DNA of 48,490 nt, from the NCBI GenBank assembly GCA_947063855.1, contig CAMSTW010000015.1, positions 1 to 48,490 of the forward strand, in the 5' to 3' direction. Made by a program: the position numbers and the translations under genes. Each line of letters opens with the position of its first letter. Positions within the stretch are counted from its first letter, which is position 1. The notes under the pieces are model-generated. The model was not told where the DNA came from. It saw only the letters and a list, made by a program, of their open reading frames with translations, and searched no databases. Source of the stretch: an uncultured Dorea sp. (GTDB taxonomy: Bacteria; Bacillota; Clostridia; Lachnospirales; Lachnospiraceae). Of the stretch, positions 1 to 9,400 are shown piece by piece.

Positions 1-1560
1 ACCTTTTCGACGGATAATACGAAGCGTTCGATTGAAGAACTGATCAATATCCGTCCGGAGTACGCGACCCGTCTTGTGCGCGGCAGGGAGTTTAAGGTGG
101 ATCCTTCCTCGCTGCGGCCGGGACATGCGATCATCATCAAGCCGGGAGAGCGCATACCGGCGGACGCCCTCATTACCTATGGCATATCGGATATAGACAC
201 CAAGGCGCTGACAGGAGAGGCTATGCCAAGATCTGTAGGCGCAGGGGATAAGATATACAGCGGATGCATCAACTTAAGCGCGGCCGTGGAGGCCATGGTA
301 CTTGGCGTGTATGAGGATTCGGCCGTGACACGGATTATGAAGATGGTGGAGGAAGCCCAGGAGCAGAAGGCTGGCAGCGAGGACTTTATCGGCCGTTTTT
401 CAAGGATATATACGCCGCTCATATTGCTGCTGACACTGGCGGTCATATGTTATCCGCCGCTGTCATTTTCCTATGGGAACTGGAATACCTGGATCTACAG
501 AGGCCTGGTATTTCTGGTGGCGGCATGCCCCTGCGGGCTGATATTGTCCATTCCGCTTGCTTTTCTCGGAGGGATTGCTTCTGCGGCGCGCCAGGGGATT
601 GTAGTCAAGGGAAGGAATTATCTGGAAGATCTGTCGAAGGCGGATACATTTATATTTGATAAGACGGGTACGCTGACAGAAGGCGTGTTTAAGGTCACGG
701 ATGTCAGGGCTTTTAATATGACGAGGGAAGAGCTGCTGCGGATCGCGGCGCATGTGGAGTGCCATTCCAACCATCCGATCGCCCAGTCGCTGCTTGTGGA
801 GTACAGAAGGCAGGTCGATAAGAGAAAGGTATACCGGATGAAGGAGATGCCGGGCTTCGGCGTGAGCGCCATGTTCGAGGGCGCGCAGGTCTTCGTTGGG
901 AATAAGAAGCTGATGGACTGGCAGAATATAGTCTGTACGGATGTGAATCAGGCAGGCACGGTGCTCTATGTTGCGGTAGAGCGGCGGTATGCCGGATATA
1001 TTGTGATTGAGGATTCGGTGAAGGAGAACACGAAGGATACCTTCCGCTATCTGAAGGATAAGTGCAACGCGGTGTTGGTGATGCTGACGGGAGATACGGA
1101 GAAGGCCAGTGTGCCGGTGGCCAGGGAACTGGGGATGGATTACGCCTACATGAATCTGATGCCGGAGGAAAAGCTTGAACATGTGGAGGATTTCCTGGGA
1201 CTTCAGGATGCTTCGGAACGTCTGGTGTGCGTAGGAGACGGGATTAATGACGCGCCGGTGCTGGCACGGGCAGATGTGGGGATTGCCATGGGAGCATTGG
1301 GCTCTGCGGCGGCGATTGAAGCGGCGGATATCATCCTTCTGGAGGATGAGCTGCCAAGGATTGTAGATGCGATTAAGATTGCGAGAGAGACCGTCAAGGT
1401 GGTGAGCCATAATATATCGTTTGCGTTGCTGGTCAAGTCGCTGGTATTGATTCTTGCGGTTACCGGATATTTCGGATTGTGGGAGGCGATTCTTGCGGAG
1501 GTGGGCGTGATGTTCATGGCGCTGATGAATTCCGCGTGGGTTGCGAGGTATACGGTCTAG
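1..1560 (+). CDS. Heavy-metal-translocating P-type ATPase (P1B), 5'-truncated by window edge
   Basis: ATP-driven export of a soft metal ion (Zn/Cd/Pb-type is the best guess) across the cytoplasmic membrane. The frame is open from base 1, so the real start lies outside the window; the GTG at 76 is only an internal codon. In order are the actuator-domain TGE (211-219), two membrane segments, the ion-binding CPC motif (526-534) within a transmembrane helix, the phosphorylated DKTGTLT (658-678), an HP motif (SNHPIA) in the N-domain, the hinge GDGINDAP (about 1234-1257), and two terminal helices. CPC with the SNHP motif is typical of P1B ATPases. The N-terminal metal-binding domain and first helices are missing from the window, so the exact metal cannot be called. 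No terminator is obvious after the stop; a small hairpin (1585-1597) and a repeat follow. Confidence 0.93.
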   Translation, partial: TFSTDNTKRSIEELINIRPEYATRLVRGREFKVDPSSLRPGHAIIIKPGERIPADALITYGISDIDTKALTGEAMPRSVGAGDKIYSGCINLSAAVEAMVLGVYEDSAVTRIMKMVEEAQEQKAGSEDFIGRFSRIYTPLILLLTLAVICYPPLSFSYGNWNTWIYRGLVFLVAACPCGLILSIPLAFLGGIASAARQGIVVKGRNYLEDLSKADTFIFDKTGTLTEGVFKVTDVRAFNMTREELLRIAAHVECHSNHPIAQSLLVEYRRQVDKRKVYRMKEMPGFGVSAMFEGAQVFVGNKKLMDWQNIVCTDVNQAGTVLYVAVERRYAGYIVIEDSVKENTKDTFRYLKDKCNAVLVMLTGDTEKASVPVARELGMDYAYMNLMPEEKLEHVEDFLGLQDASERLVCVGDGINDAPVLARADVGIAMGALGSAAAIEAADIILLEDELPRIVDAIKIARETVKVVSHNISFALLVKSLVLILAVTGYFGLWEAILAEVGVMFMALMNSAWVARYTV

Positions 1561-1602
1561 AGTATGTCGGCTCTTGCTGGATGAGCGCCGCTGGCGCGGA
1601 TA

Positions 1603-1643
1603 TCAAGCACATTATTCACTGTTAATTATGCAACGCTGTACTA
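1603..1643. repeat. 41-bp intergenic repeat, copy A (half element)
   Basis: This stretch matches 16280-16320 at 40 of 41 positions. In the second location the same sequence is the loop plus right arm of a 27-bp hairpin. Here the left arm is absent and is replaced by unrelated sequence with a short GC hairpin at 1585-1597 (GCGCC-GCT-GGCGC). It sits between the P-type ATPase and the TPR lipoprotein gene. It looks like one half of a dispersed palindromic element. Confidence 0.8.
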
Positions 1644-1685
1644 GATTCAGGGCGTGTATCCCGCATCGGCTATATGGAGGAAGAT

Positions 1686-2207
1686 ATGAAGAAAGGTATA
1701 ATTGGATTGTTTGTGTTCCTGCTTGGCCTGTGTCTTTCAGGCTGTGAGAATCCTTCCGAAGAAGGCGTGGAGTATCTCAGGAGCGGTCAGTATGAGGAGG
1801 CAATTGCACAGTTCGAGCAGGCGATCGAGGATGAAGTGAATGTGGGAGACGCCTACAGAGGGATTGGCATTGCCAGATGGGAGCAAGAGAACTATGAAGG
1901 AGCAAGAGAAGCATTTCTTAAGGCAGTGGAAGCAGGAGCCACGGGCACAGGAACGCTCTACAACTTTATCGGAAGCTGTGAGATGAAGCTCAATAACCCT
2001 TCATCAGCGCAGAATTATTTCCGTCTGGGGATCAGTCAGGAAGGGAACAGCGCCGAGCTTCTAAAGGAGATGAAGTTCAATATGGTCGTTGCATATGAAC
2101 AGCTTAAGGACTGGGAGAGCGCAAAGGTGGAGTTAAGAGAGTATGTGGCTTCTTACCCGGAGGATGAGGCGGCGCAGAAGGAACTGGAATTTTTAGAAAC
2201 GAGATAA
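1686..2207 (+). CDS. TPR-repeat lipoprotein
   Basis: A 173-aa secreted lipoprotein with tetratricopeptide repeats. The ATG at 1686 is preferred over the one at 1674 because GGAGGA (1676-1681) is then a Shine-Dalgarno sequence rather than coding. The N-terminus is a lipoprotein signal: MKK, a hydrophobic stretch, and the lipobox LSGC, so the mature protein should be anchored through the cysteine at about residue 20. The remainder is a series of helical TPR-like units (YLRSGQYEEAIAQFEQAIE, then AYRGIGIARWEQENYEGARE, then a third around LKDWESAKVELREY). TPR proteins mediate protein contacts; the partner is unknown. It ends 3 nt before hflX and is probably co-transcribed with it. Confidence 0.85.
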   Translation: MKKGIIGLFVFLLGLCLSGCENPSEEGVEYLRSGQYEEAIAQFEQAIEDEVNVGDAYRGIGIARWEQENYEGAREAFLKAVEAGATGTGTLYNFIGSCEMKLNNPSSAQNYFRLGISQEGNSAELLKEMKFNMVVAYEQLKDWESAKVELREYVASYPEDEAAQKELEFLETR

Positions 2208-2210
2208 GAT

Positions 2211-3452
2211 ATGATTGAATTAGAGAAGGAAACAGAGCGGGTGATTCTGGTTGGCGTGCGTACATCAGATGAGGATGACATTTTCATGTCACTTGAAGAA
2301 CTTAAGGATCTTGCAGAGACAGCCGGAGCCGTGACGGTAGGCAAGGTAGTGCAGAATCGGGAGCAGATTCATCCAGGAACTTATATTGGAAAAGGTAAGA
2401 TTGAGGAACTTAAGGATCTGTTGTGGAAATTGGACGCCACGGGCGTTATCTGTGACGACGAGCTTTCGCCGGTGCAGATGAAGAACCTGCAGGACGAGCT
2501 TGATGCCAAGGTCATGGACCGTACCCTGGTGATTCTTGATATTTTCGCCGCAAGGGCGTCCACCAGTGAGGGGAAGATCCAGGTAGAGTTAGCGCAGCTT
2601 AAGTACCGCCAGTCAAGGCTTACCGGCTTCGGGACGGCGATGTCAAGGCTTGGAGGCGGTATCGGGACCAGAGGCCCGGGAGAGAAGAAGCTTGAGGTGG
2701 ACCGCAGGCTTATCAAGAGCCGGATCGCCCAGCTTAACAGGGAGCTTAGGGACGTCGGACGGCACCGGGAGATTACAAGACAGTCAAGGAGCCGGAACCA
2801 TATTCCGGTTGCGGCAATCGTAGGCTATACCAACGCCGGGAAGTCAACCTTACTGAATACGCTGACCGGCGCGGATATTCTGGCAGAGGATAAGCTGTTC
2901 GCGACGCTGGATCCTACCACCAGGGAGAGGAAGCTTCCCGGTGGACAGGAGATACTCCTTACGGATACGGTCGGATTTATCCATAAGCTTCCCCACCATC
3001 TGATCGAGGCTTTCAAGAGTACGCTGGAAGAAGCGAAGTACGCGGATCTGATTCTGCATGTGGCGGATGCTTCGAATCCCCGGATGGACGAGCAGATGTA
3101 TACGGTGTATGAGACCCTGAAGAGCCTTGAAGTGGGGGACAAGCCGGTTATTACAGTCTTCAACAAGCAGGATAAGGTGGAGGATGACAAGGTTATCCGG
3201 GATTTTCATGCGGATTACACGGTGAAGATCTCCGCGAAGACCGGTGAAGGGATCCCAGAGCTTCTTAAGACCATAGAGGCCGTACTGCGGAATCAGAAGG
3301 TATTCATCGAGCACCTGTATTCCTATCAGGAGGCAGGAAAGATCCAGGTGATCCGCAAGTACGGAGAACTGCAGGAAGAAGATTACCGTGAGGACGGGAT
3401 CTTTGTGAGGGCGTATGTCCCTGCAGAGATTTATTCTAGAGTATATCCTTAA
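2211..3452 (+). CDS. hflX: GTPase HflX (ribosome-associated)
   Basis: A 413-aa GTPase of the HflX family, known to bind the 50S subunit and split stalled ribosomes under stress. The N-terminal HflX domain (about 1-190) contains the family hallmarks PGTYIGKGK and GGGIGTRGPGE. The G domain has the P-loop GYTNAGKST (about 205-213), DTVGFI (G3) and NKQD (G4). Length is normal. The start is the ATG 3 nt after the TPR lipoprotein stop, with a weak SD, which suggests translational coupling. The gene ends with a 17-bp convergent overlap with the AraC regulator on the other strand and there is no terminator between them. Confidence 0.95.
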   Translation: MIELEKETERVILVGVRTSDEDDIFMSLEELKDLAETAGAVTVGKVVQNREQIHPGTYIGKGKIEELKDLLWKLDATGVICDDELSPVQMKNLQDELDAKVMDRTLVILDIFAARASTSEGKIQVELAQLKYRQSRLTGFGTAMSRLGGGIGTRGPGEKKLEVDRRLIKSRIAQLNRELRDVGRHREITRQSRSRNHIPVAAIVGYTNAGKSTLLNTLTGADILAEDKLFATLDPTTRERKLPGGQEILLTDTVGFIHKLPHHLIEAFKSTLEEAKYADLILHVADASNPRMDEQMYTVYETLKSLEVGDKPVITVFNKQDKVEDDKVIRDFHADYTVKISAKTGEGIPELLKTIEAVLRNQKVFIEHLYSYQEAGKIQVIRKYGELQEEDYREDGIFVRAYVPAEIYSRVYP

Positions 3453-4269
3453 GAGTCTCCTTGAAGAACTTCTTATAAGCCCGCGAGAAGGTAGAATAAT
3501 CTTTAAACCCGCAGTCAAAGCAGGCCTGCGTGCCCGGCACGCCGGATAATACCAGCTCTTTTGCAAGCAGGAGACGTTTCTGTGAGATATACTGTCCAAG
3601 GGTATATCCGGTCTCCTGCTTGAACAGCCGCATCATATAGTATCTGCTGATATAGAAATGCCTTGCAAGGGTATCAATATCCAATTCCCCGCCCAGATTC
3701 TCATTAATATATTGAAGGATATCCAGAACCCTGGAATTGCAATTGTCTGTATCGATGAATTCCAGCCGGTTCTTCTGCGCGGCTCTGTTCAGATGGATCA
3801 TGAATTCCAGAAAAAGCACCTGCCGGAACAGCTCCGCCGCATACCCATCATCCAGAAAAGACGTCTCAAGCCGCGAGATAGAGCGGAAGAGAGAACTCTT
3901 CTCCAGTGAAGGAATCCGCAGCACGTTCGAGTGCTCTTCCCTGGCCTTCTGGAAGCAGTAGCTTAAGTCATAGGAATCCGTCCGGTAAGCATTCATAAAA
4001 TTTACAGAGATATACACAATGATCCGGTCATAAGGCATAGAATTGTCCACCGTCAGCTTGTGGATATCATTATGGTTGACCAGCACAATATCATAGGGCT
4101 TCAGATCATAAGACTTTCCCTCCACCATATAGCTGACCTTTCCCTTTAGAAATATGGTGATCTTATCAAAATCATGATAATGATACTCCACCTCCCGGGT
4201 CTCCTGATCCGTCAGATGAAACAAGCGGAATTCACTATTCAGATACCCCTTCTTCACATACTGTTCCAT
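3436..4269 (-). CDS. AraC-family transcriptional regulator with N-terminal cupin domain
   Basis: DNA-binding regulator with an N-terminal cupin sensor (HYHDFDKITIFLKGKVSY and the LKPYDIVLVNHNDIHKL strand pattern, about residues 25-90) and a C-terminal double helix-turn-helix (about 175-277; LARHFYISRYYMMRLFKQ and ACFDCGFKDYSTFSRAYKKFF). I chose the ATG at 4269 because GGGG lies 8 nt upstream and the protein then starts MEQYVKKGYLN. An upstream in-frame TTG at 4335 would add 22 residues without a good SD. The ligand and targets are not evident; cupin-AraC proteins often sense sugars. The 3' end overlaps hflX by 17 bp. The upstream gap to dapF (4270-4647) holds an 18-bp palindrome (4350-4367) and the dapF promoter. 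Confidence 0.9.
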   Translation of the reverse strand: MEQYVKKGYLNSEFRLFHLTDQETREVEYHYHDFDKITIFLKGKVSYMVEGKSYDLKPYDIVLVNHNDIHKLTVDNSMPYDRIIVYISVNFMNAYRTDSYDLSYCFQKAREEHSNVLRIPSLEKSSLFRSISRLETSFLDDGYAAELFRQVLFLEFMIHLNRAAQKNRLEFIDTDNCNSRVLDILQYINENLGGELDIDTLARHFYISRYYMMRLFKQETGYTLGQYISQKRLLLAKELVLSGVPGTQACFDCGFKDYSTFSRAYKKFFKETLKDIL

Positions 4270-4349
4270 AATCTTTACCCCATATCCTATCATTTCATCT
4301 ACATAGCCGCAATGCAACTCGTTATTAGTCAGCAAGCGCTAGTGCGGGC

Positions 4350-4367
4350 AGACAGCGTACGCTGTCT
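4350..4367. promoter_or_regulatory. Perfect 18-bp palindrome between araC-type regulator and dapF
   Basis: AGACAGCGT followed directly by its reverse complement ACGCTGTCT. It lies about 80 bp upstream of the AraC-type start and about 190 bp upstream of the dapF promoter. With no loop it is a poor RNA hairpin, so a dimeric-protein binding site is more likely. The rest of 4270-4647 has no convincing gene; a 73-codon minus-strand reading frame (4325-4546) has protein-like composition but matches nothing I know and may be a gene remnant. Confidence 0.4.
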
Positions 4368-4554
4368 TCAAATGTGGACGGAACTGCTGATAATTTCGTT
4401 AGCATACCCGCTGCCAGCACATCCATCACGATTCCCACCCTATATGATTCATCAGTCATTGCCAATACACAGGAGCCTTCCCCAACTGCCGTCCGCATTG
4501 AAGTAATCATATACCAGAAGAGCACTATTTGCAATAGAATTGGCATGAATTGTA

Positions 4555-4583
4555 TTGAAATGGGAAATAATGCCTGTTATGAT
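4555..4583 (+). promoter_or_regulatory. SigA-type promoter for dapF
   Basis: TTGAAA (4555-4560), 17-bp spacer, TATGAT (4578-4583), with an extended -10 TG one base upstream (TGTTATGAT). It gives a leader of about 55 nt before the dapF ATG at 4648, which has a GGAGG just upstream. Confidence 0.8.
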
Positions 4584-4647
4584 AGATACAGAATGATTCG
4601 TAACTCAATAGAATATAAAAGAGCAGAAGTAATACGGAGGTTTAATT

Positions 4648-5505
4648 ATGAAGGTTGTATTAGAGCGTTACCACGGACTTGGCAATGATTATGTCGTATT
4701 TGATCCAAATAAAAATGAACTGAAGCTGACGCCGGAGAATGTGAAGATGATCTGCGACCGCAACGCAGGCCTTGGCTCCGACGGAGTCTTAGAAGGCCCG
4801 ATCTTAAGCGAGGACGGGATGCATGTCAAGGTATGGAATCCGGATGGAAGCGAGTCTGAGACCAGCGGAAACGGAGTCCGGATCTTTGCCAAGTATCTGA
4901 AGGACGCAGGCTACGTGCAGAAGAAGAATTTCAGATTATTTACCGGAAACGGTCCGGTGGAGGTGACCTTCCTGAACGAGGACGGAAGCCGTCTCAGGGT
5001 ATCCATGGGGCGTCTGTCCTTCAGAAGCGATGATATTCCGGTGACTGGGGAGAGCCGTGAGGTGATCAATGAGGATATGGTATTTGGAAGAACGCTGTAT
5101 CCGGTTACCTGCGTATCCATTGGTAATCCCCACTGCGTCATCCCTATGCGCGAGATCTCCAAACCGTTGGTGTGCAAGATCGGAGACTATGCGGAGATGG
5201 CGAGATATTTCCCGAACCGTGTGAACACACAGATCATGAAGGTGGTTGACAAGGAGCATGTAGCGATTGAGATCTACGAGCGGGGGGCGGGCTATACCCT
5301 CGCGTCGGGAACCGGTGCCTGTGCGGCAGCAGGAGTCGCCTATAAGCTGGGCATGACGAATAATAAGGTGATTGTGCATATGCCCGGCGGAGACCTTCAG
5401 GTAGAGATAGAGGATGACTGGACCGTCTATATGACCGGAGACGTATTCTATGTTGCGAAGATTACGCTGAGCAGTGAATTTGCAGAGAAGTTAAGAAGTG
5501 TGTAG
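4648..5505 (+). CDS. dapF: Diaminopimelate epimerase family protein with both catalytic Cys replaced by Ser
   Basis: A 285-aa member of the DapF fold, full length, starting MKVVLERYHGLGNDY with a good GGAGG. DapF interconverts LL- and meso-diaminopimelate for lysine and peptidoglycan using two cysteines as acid/base (Cys73 and Cys217 in E. coli). The surrounding substrate-binding motifs are kept: HGLGNDY, NPDGSE, GNG, MGNPHCV-like IGNPHCVIP, YERGAG and PGG. However, the residue before GNG is Ser73 (AGC) and the residue in the A-x-GTGACA motif is Ser220 (TCG). Proline-racemase-fold enzymes with one Cys changed are known to be dehydratases or epimerases of other substrates. From memory, similar Ser/Ser homologues are labelled dapF in other Lachnospiraceae. 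It may be a true epimerase with altered chemistry or an enzyme for another amino acid. Followed 12 nt later by a GNAT gene. Confidence 0.8.
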   Translation: MKVVLERYHGLGNDYVVFDPNKNELKLTPENVKMICDRNAGLGSDGVLEGPILSEDGMHVKVWNPDGSESETSGNGVRIFAKYLKDAGYVQKKNFRLFTGNGPVEVTFLNEDGSRLRVSMGRLSFRSDDIPVTGESREVINEDMVFGRTLYPVTCVSIGNPHCVIPMREISKPLVCKIGDYAEMARYFPNRVNTQIMKVVDKEHVAIEIYERGAGYTLASGTGACAAAGVAYKLGMTNNKVIVHMPGGDLQVEIEDDWTVYMTGDVFYVAKITLSSEFAEKLRSV

Positions 5506-5517
5506 GAAAACTGGTGC

Positions 5518-5970
5518 ATGCATATGTATGAGATACAGAACTGTAATGGAGAGGAGAAGCAGGAGATCATCGACGGGCTGGTCTCCTATAACCTGTCACG
5601 AGTCCCATCCTTGCAGGAAGAGCGGTTCATTGATCTGAGCAGGAAGGCGGTCTCGGAATCCGGCGGCATCGTCGGCGGTATCATAGCCAGAATGTACTGT
5701 TGGAACTGTGCGGATATAGATGTACTGTGGGTCTGTGAGTCCGGCAGGGGAGCCGGGATTGGGAAGAGGCTTCTTAAAGAAGTGGAGGATGAGGCGCGAA
5801 AGAGGGGCGCACATCTGATCCATCTGGATACCTTTGATTTTCAGGCGCGCGGATTCTACGAGCGGCAGGGATACGAAGTGTTTGGGGTGCTTGAAGACTG
5901 CCCGGCCGGACATAAGCGGTATTATATGAAGAAATTGCTTCGTACTGCTGCCGGTCCGTCATGTAGTTAG
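5518..5970 (+). CDS. GNAT-family N-acetyltransferase
   Basis: A 150-aa single-domain acetyltransferase. The acetyl-CoA pyrophosphate loop is visible as RGAGIGKRLL (about residues 76-85), preceded by the beta-4 strand IDVLWVCES and followed by the family-typical LDTFDFQARGFYERQGYE. The N-terminus NGEEKQEIIDGLVSYNLSR resembles GNATs that acetylate small molecules, but the substrate cannot be deduced. It follows the dapF-type gene by 12 nt with only a weak SD and is probably read through from the same promoter. Either the ATG at 5518 or the one at 5524 could start it. It ends before a strong terminator (5999-6045). Confidence 0.88.
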   Translation: MHMYEIQNCNGEEKQEIIDGLVSYNLSRVPSLQEERFIDLSRKAVSESGGIVGGIIARMYCWNCADIDVLWVCESGRGAGIGKRLLKEVEDEARKRGAHLIHLDTFDFQARGFYERQGYEVFGVLEDCPAGHKRYYMKKLLRTAAGPSCS

Positions 5971-5998
5971 ACGAAGAAAATCCATGAAAATATATCAG

Positions 5999-6045
5999 AA
6001 AGGAGTAAGCTCTTGATTTGGAAAATACAAGTCCTTACTCCTTTT
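5999..6045. terminator. Bidirectional Rho-independent terminator
   Basis: Perfect 11-bp stem AAAGGAGTAAG / CTTACTCCTTT (5999-6009 and 6034-6044), with CTTG/CAAG pairing extending inside, then TTTT. It closes the dapF-GNAT unit on the plus strand and the small gene at 6058-6237 on the minus strand. Confidence 0.85.
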
Positions 6046-6057
6046 GTTATAGATGAT

Positions 6058-6237
6058 TTAACTATTATTGCCGTCTAGCGGCGGTTTCTGATAGAGCTTT
6101 CGATTGATTTCATTTTTCATAATTTCGATTTCTTTTTTGGCAGCTTCAATCCCGCCTCTTTCAATCTCACGTTCTATTCTTTCTATTAAGGTTAATTGAT
6201 CAAATAGAGATATATTAATTTCTTTTTCGATTGGCAT
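6058..6237 (-). CDS. Small charged hypothetical protein (59 aa)
   Basis: A short gene with complete signals: ATG at 6237, AGGTGA a few bases upstream, TAA at 6058-6060, its own promoter (6284-6312) and a terminator (5999-6045). The protein starts MPIEKEINISLFDQLTL and continues with a highly charged helix rich in Glu, Lys, Arg and Ile (IERIEREIERGG, AAKKEIEIMKNEI), ending QKPPLDGNNS. It is probably soluble, all-helical and possibly a coiled coil. I do not recognise the family. Its promoter and leader closely resemble those of the small minus-strand gene at 27495-27677, although the two proteins are not obviously homologous. Confidence 0.75.
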   Translation of the reverse strand: MPIEKEINISLFDQLTLIERIEREIERGGIEAAKKEIEIMKNEINRKLYQKPPLDGNNS

Positions 6238-6283
6238 ATCTTCACCTGCTTTCTATTAAAAATGACGTTGATATGATGTTTTT

Positions 6284-6312
6284 ATTATATCAATTAGTAA
6301 TTTACGTGTAAA
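6284..6312 (-). promoter_or_regulatory. Promoter of the 59-aa gene
   Basis: On the minus strand TTTACA (6312-6307), 17-bp spacer, TATAAT (6289-6284). The same hexamers, the same spacer length, the TTGA before the -10 and a similar start of the transcript occur upstream of the small gene at 27495-27677. Confidence 0.8.
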
Positions 6313-6418
6313 GGGTTTCATTGGATTTTTGGGTTGGCGGAATAAATATATAATGTTAATATATACAAGAAAGAAACAGATCAGCGGTGTCAGGACACAT
6401 CGAACAGGAGGAGACAGG

Positions 6419-9400
6419 ATGTCATTACAATTCATATTCGGCCCTTCGGGCTCAGGGAAATCATACCATCTGTACCGGCACATTATCGAGGAATCCATCC
6501 GCCATCCGGACCAGAACTACATCGTTCTTGTACCGGAGCAGTTCACCATGCAGACCCAGAAGGACCTGGTGGATATGCATCCCAGACACGGGATCATGAA
6601 TATTGATATCTTAAGCTTCGGCCGTCTGGCCTACCGCGTCTTCGAGGAGACCGGAAGCGAGATGCTGCCGGTGCTGGATGACGAGGGAAAGAACCTGATC
6701 TTACGCAAGATTGCGGGAGATTACGAGAATGAACTGTGTGTGCTTAAGGGAAATATGAAGAAGCTTGGATATATCAGCGAAGTGAAATCCGTCATCTCGG
6801 AGTTCACACAGTACGACATAGGAGAGGATGAACTCGACCAGGTGATGGAGTCTATTGGCAGTGATTCCAGGCTGTACTACAAGCTTAAAGATATCCGCGT
6901 CCTGTACCGGGGATTTACGGAATACCTGAGAAAGAGATACATTACGAAGGAGGAGCTGTTAGATGTCTTAAGCCGGCTGGTTGTAAAGTCCCGGATTCTT
7001 AAGAACAGCACGGTTGTGCTGGATGGCTTCACGGGCTTCACCCCGGTGCAGAACAGGCTGGTCCTGGAACTCATGGTTCACTGCCGTAAGGTCATGGTTA
7101 CAGTAACCATGGATGAGCGGGAGAATCCTTACGCCTGCCGCCACCCATACCAGTTATTTGCGCTCAGCAAGCATATGGTGACTACCCTGGTCGGACTGGC
7201 ACGGGACAACCGCATAGACATAGAAGATCCTGTCTGCAAATACGAAGCTCCGCCATACCGTTTCCGGGGAAATGCCGCCCTTGCATTTCTGGAACATAAT
7301 CTGTTCCGGTACGGGGCCGGTGTATTTGAAAAAGAGCAGGACGCGATCGGTATCCATGTGGCAAGGAATCCCAGGGAAGAGGCGCTTGCGGCGGCAGGGG
7401 AGATCCGCCGGATGGTGCGCGCAGAAGGGATGCGGTATCGGGAGATTGGCGTGATCGTCAGTGATATGGACGTATACGGGGATTATCTGAAGCGTGCCTT
7501 TGAGGTGTACGATATCCCAGTATTCATGGATCACAAGAGGAATATCCTGCTTAATTCCTTCGTGGAGTATATCCGGAGTCTTTTGAATATGGCGGAGCAG
7601 AACCTGACCTACGAGAGTGTATTCCGGTTTCTCAGGACGGGGCTGGCAGGCTTTTCCTTTGATGAGGTGGATGAACTGGAGAATTATGTCCTGGGACTTG
7701 GAATCAGGGGCTATAAGCGGTGGCAGGAGAAATGGGTGCGGCCGCTTAGGGGGATGAAGGCAGAGGAACTGGAACGTATGAACCATTTCCGGGTGGCGCT
7801 GGTAGAGAAGATAGATCCGTTGATGTTTGTGTTGAAGCAGCGGAAGAAGACGGTGAAGGATATCACCGTCGCGGTATATGAATTCATGGTCTGCGAGGAT
7901 CTCCAGATCCGTCTGAAACGGCAGGAGGAGGAATTCCAGGCGGCAGGGGAGCTTGCCCTGGCGAAGGAATACGCCCAGGTATACCGGATTGTTGTGGAAT
8001 TATTCGATAAATTCGTGGAACTTCTGGGAGATGAGAAGGTGGGACTTTCAGAATACTGCAAACTCCTGGATGCGGGTCTTGAAGAAGCGAGAGTCGGGGT
8101 GATTCCCCCAAGCCTTGACCAGGTGGTTGCCGGAGACGTGGAGCGGACCCGTCTTAAGGATATCCGGGCCCTGTTCTTTCTTGGAGCCAACGACACCTGG
8201 CTTCCGGGTTCGCTTTTGCGCACGGGCCTTCTGTCAGAACGGGACCGGGAGCATTTCCTCAAAGAGAAGCTTGCCCTGGCGCCGGGCGGAAAGGAGCGGG
8301 CGTATATCCAGAAGTTCTATCTCTACTCCAACCTGACAAAGCCGTCGCAGAAGCTTGAGGTCTATTACAGCAAAGTATCTCCAGAGGGGAAGAGTATGAG
8401 GCCCTCTTATCTGATTCAGGAGCTTAGAAGGAGGTATCCGCTGATCAGTGTCCGGGATGAAGAAGAGAAGCCGCTTGCCGGCAGAGAGCTGACGGAGGAG
8501 CTTGGGCTTGACGACCTGATCGGCAGACTGCGCGAAAGAGACGGCGTGGACGCCGTGTTCCTTGAGCTGTACAGCTGGTATAAGCGGGATGCGAAATGGA
8601 AAGAGAAGGTGGAGAGCCTTATGGCGGCAGGATATTACCGGCGGCCGATGGATGGTCTGTCGCGTGAGGCGGCGCGGCGGCTGTATGGCGAGGATTTTGA
8701 GAACAGTATTACAAGGATGGAGAAGTTCTCGGCCTGTGCCTTTGCACATTTCCTGGCCTATGGGCTGAATCTTAAGGAACGGCAGCAGTATGAATTCCAG
8801 GCGCTGGACCTTGGAAATATATGTCACAGTGCGCTGGAGCGGTATTCGAAGAAGGTGGCCCGGGAAGGGTGCGGCTGGACGGAGATTTCAGAGGAAATGA
8901 GAAAGCAGTACATAGAGGAAAGCGTGGAAGAAGCGGTGACGGCTTACGGAAGCTCCGTTCTCTATAGCTCTGCCCGCGACGAGTATATGATCGTCCGTAT
9001 GAAACGGATGCTTGTAAGGACGGTCTGGGCGCTCACGAAACAGCTTGAGGCAGGGGATTTCCGGCCGTCGGCGTTCGAGCTTCGCTTCGCAAATGGTAAG
9101 ATTGACCGGATTGACACCTGTCAGGAGGATGACAGAGTCTATGTGAAGATTGTGGATTACAAGACAGGAAGCAGGGCGTTTGATGTTGTTTCTCTCTATC
9201 ATGGACTGCAGCTGCAGCTGATGGTTTATATGGACGCGGCGGTCCGTCTTGAGGAGTCGCAGCATCCCGGCAAGGAGATTATCCCGGCGGGTGTGTTCTA
9301 TTATCGGATTCAGGATCCGCTGGTGGAGAAGACAGAAGAAGGCGGGGAGGAAGAGCTGATTCTTAAGGAACTCAAGCCGGACGGGATTATTAACCGGAAG

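Noticed and set aside
463..1410. 315-codon open frame on the minus strand
   Set aside because: It is antisense to the P-type ATPase, whose motifs are all intact in the plus frame, and its translation is His/Arg/Leu-rich without any domain. The same holds for long minus frames at 20563-21735, 25237-26505, 30802-32220 and 35117-36349.
4325..4546. 73-codon minus-strand frame between the AraC-type gene and dapF
   Set aside because: It has no SD or promoter and no recognisable domain; at most a decayed fragment. It is mentioned with the palindrome entry instead of being called as a gene.
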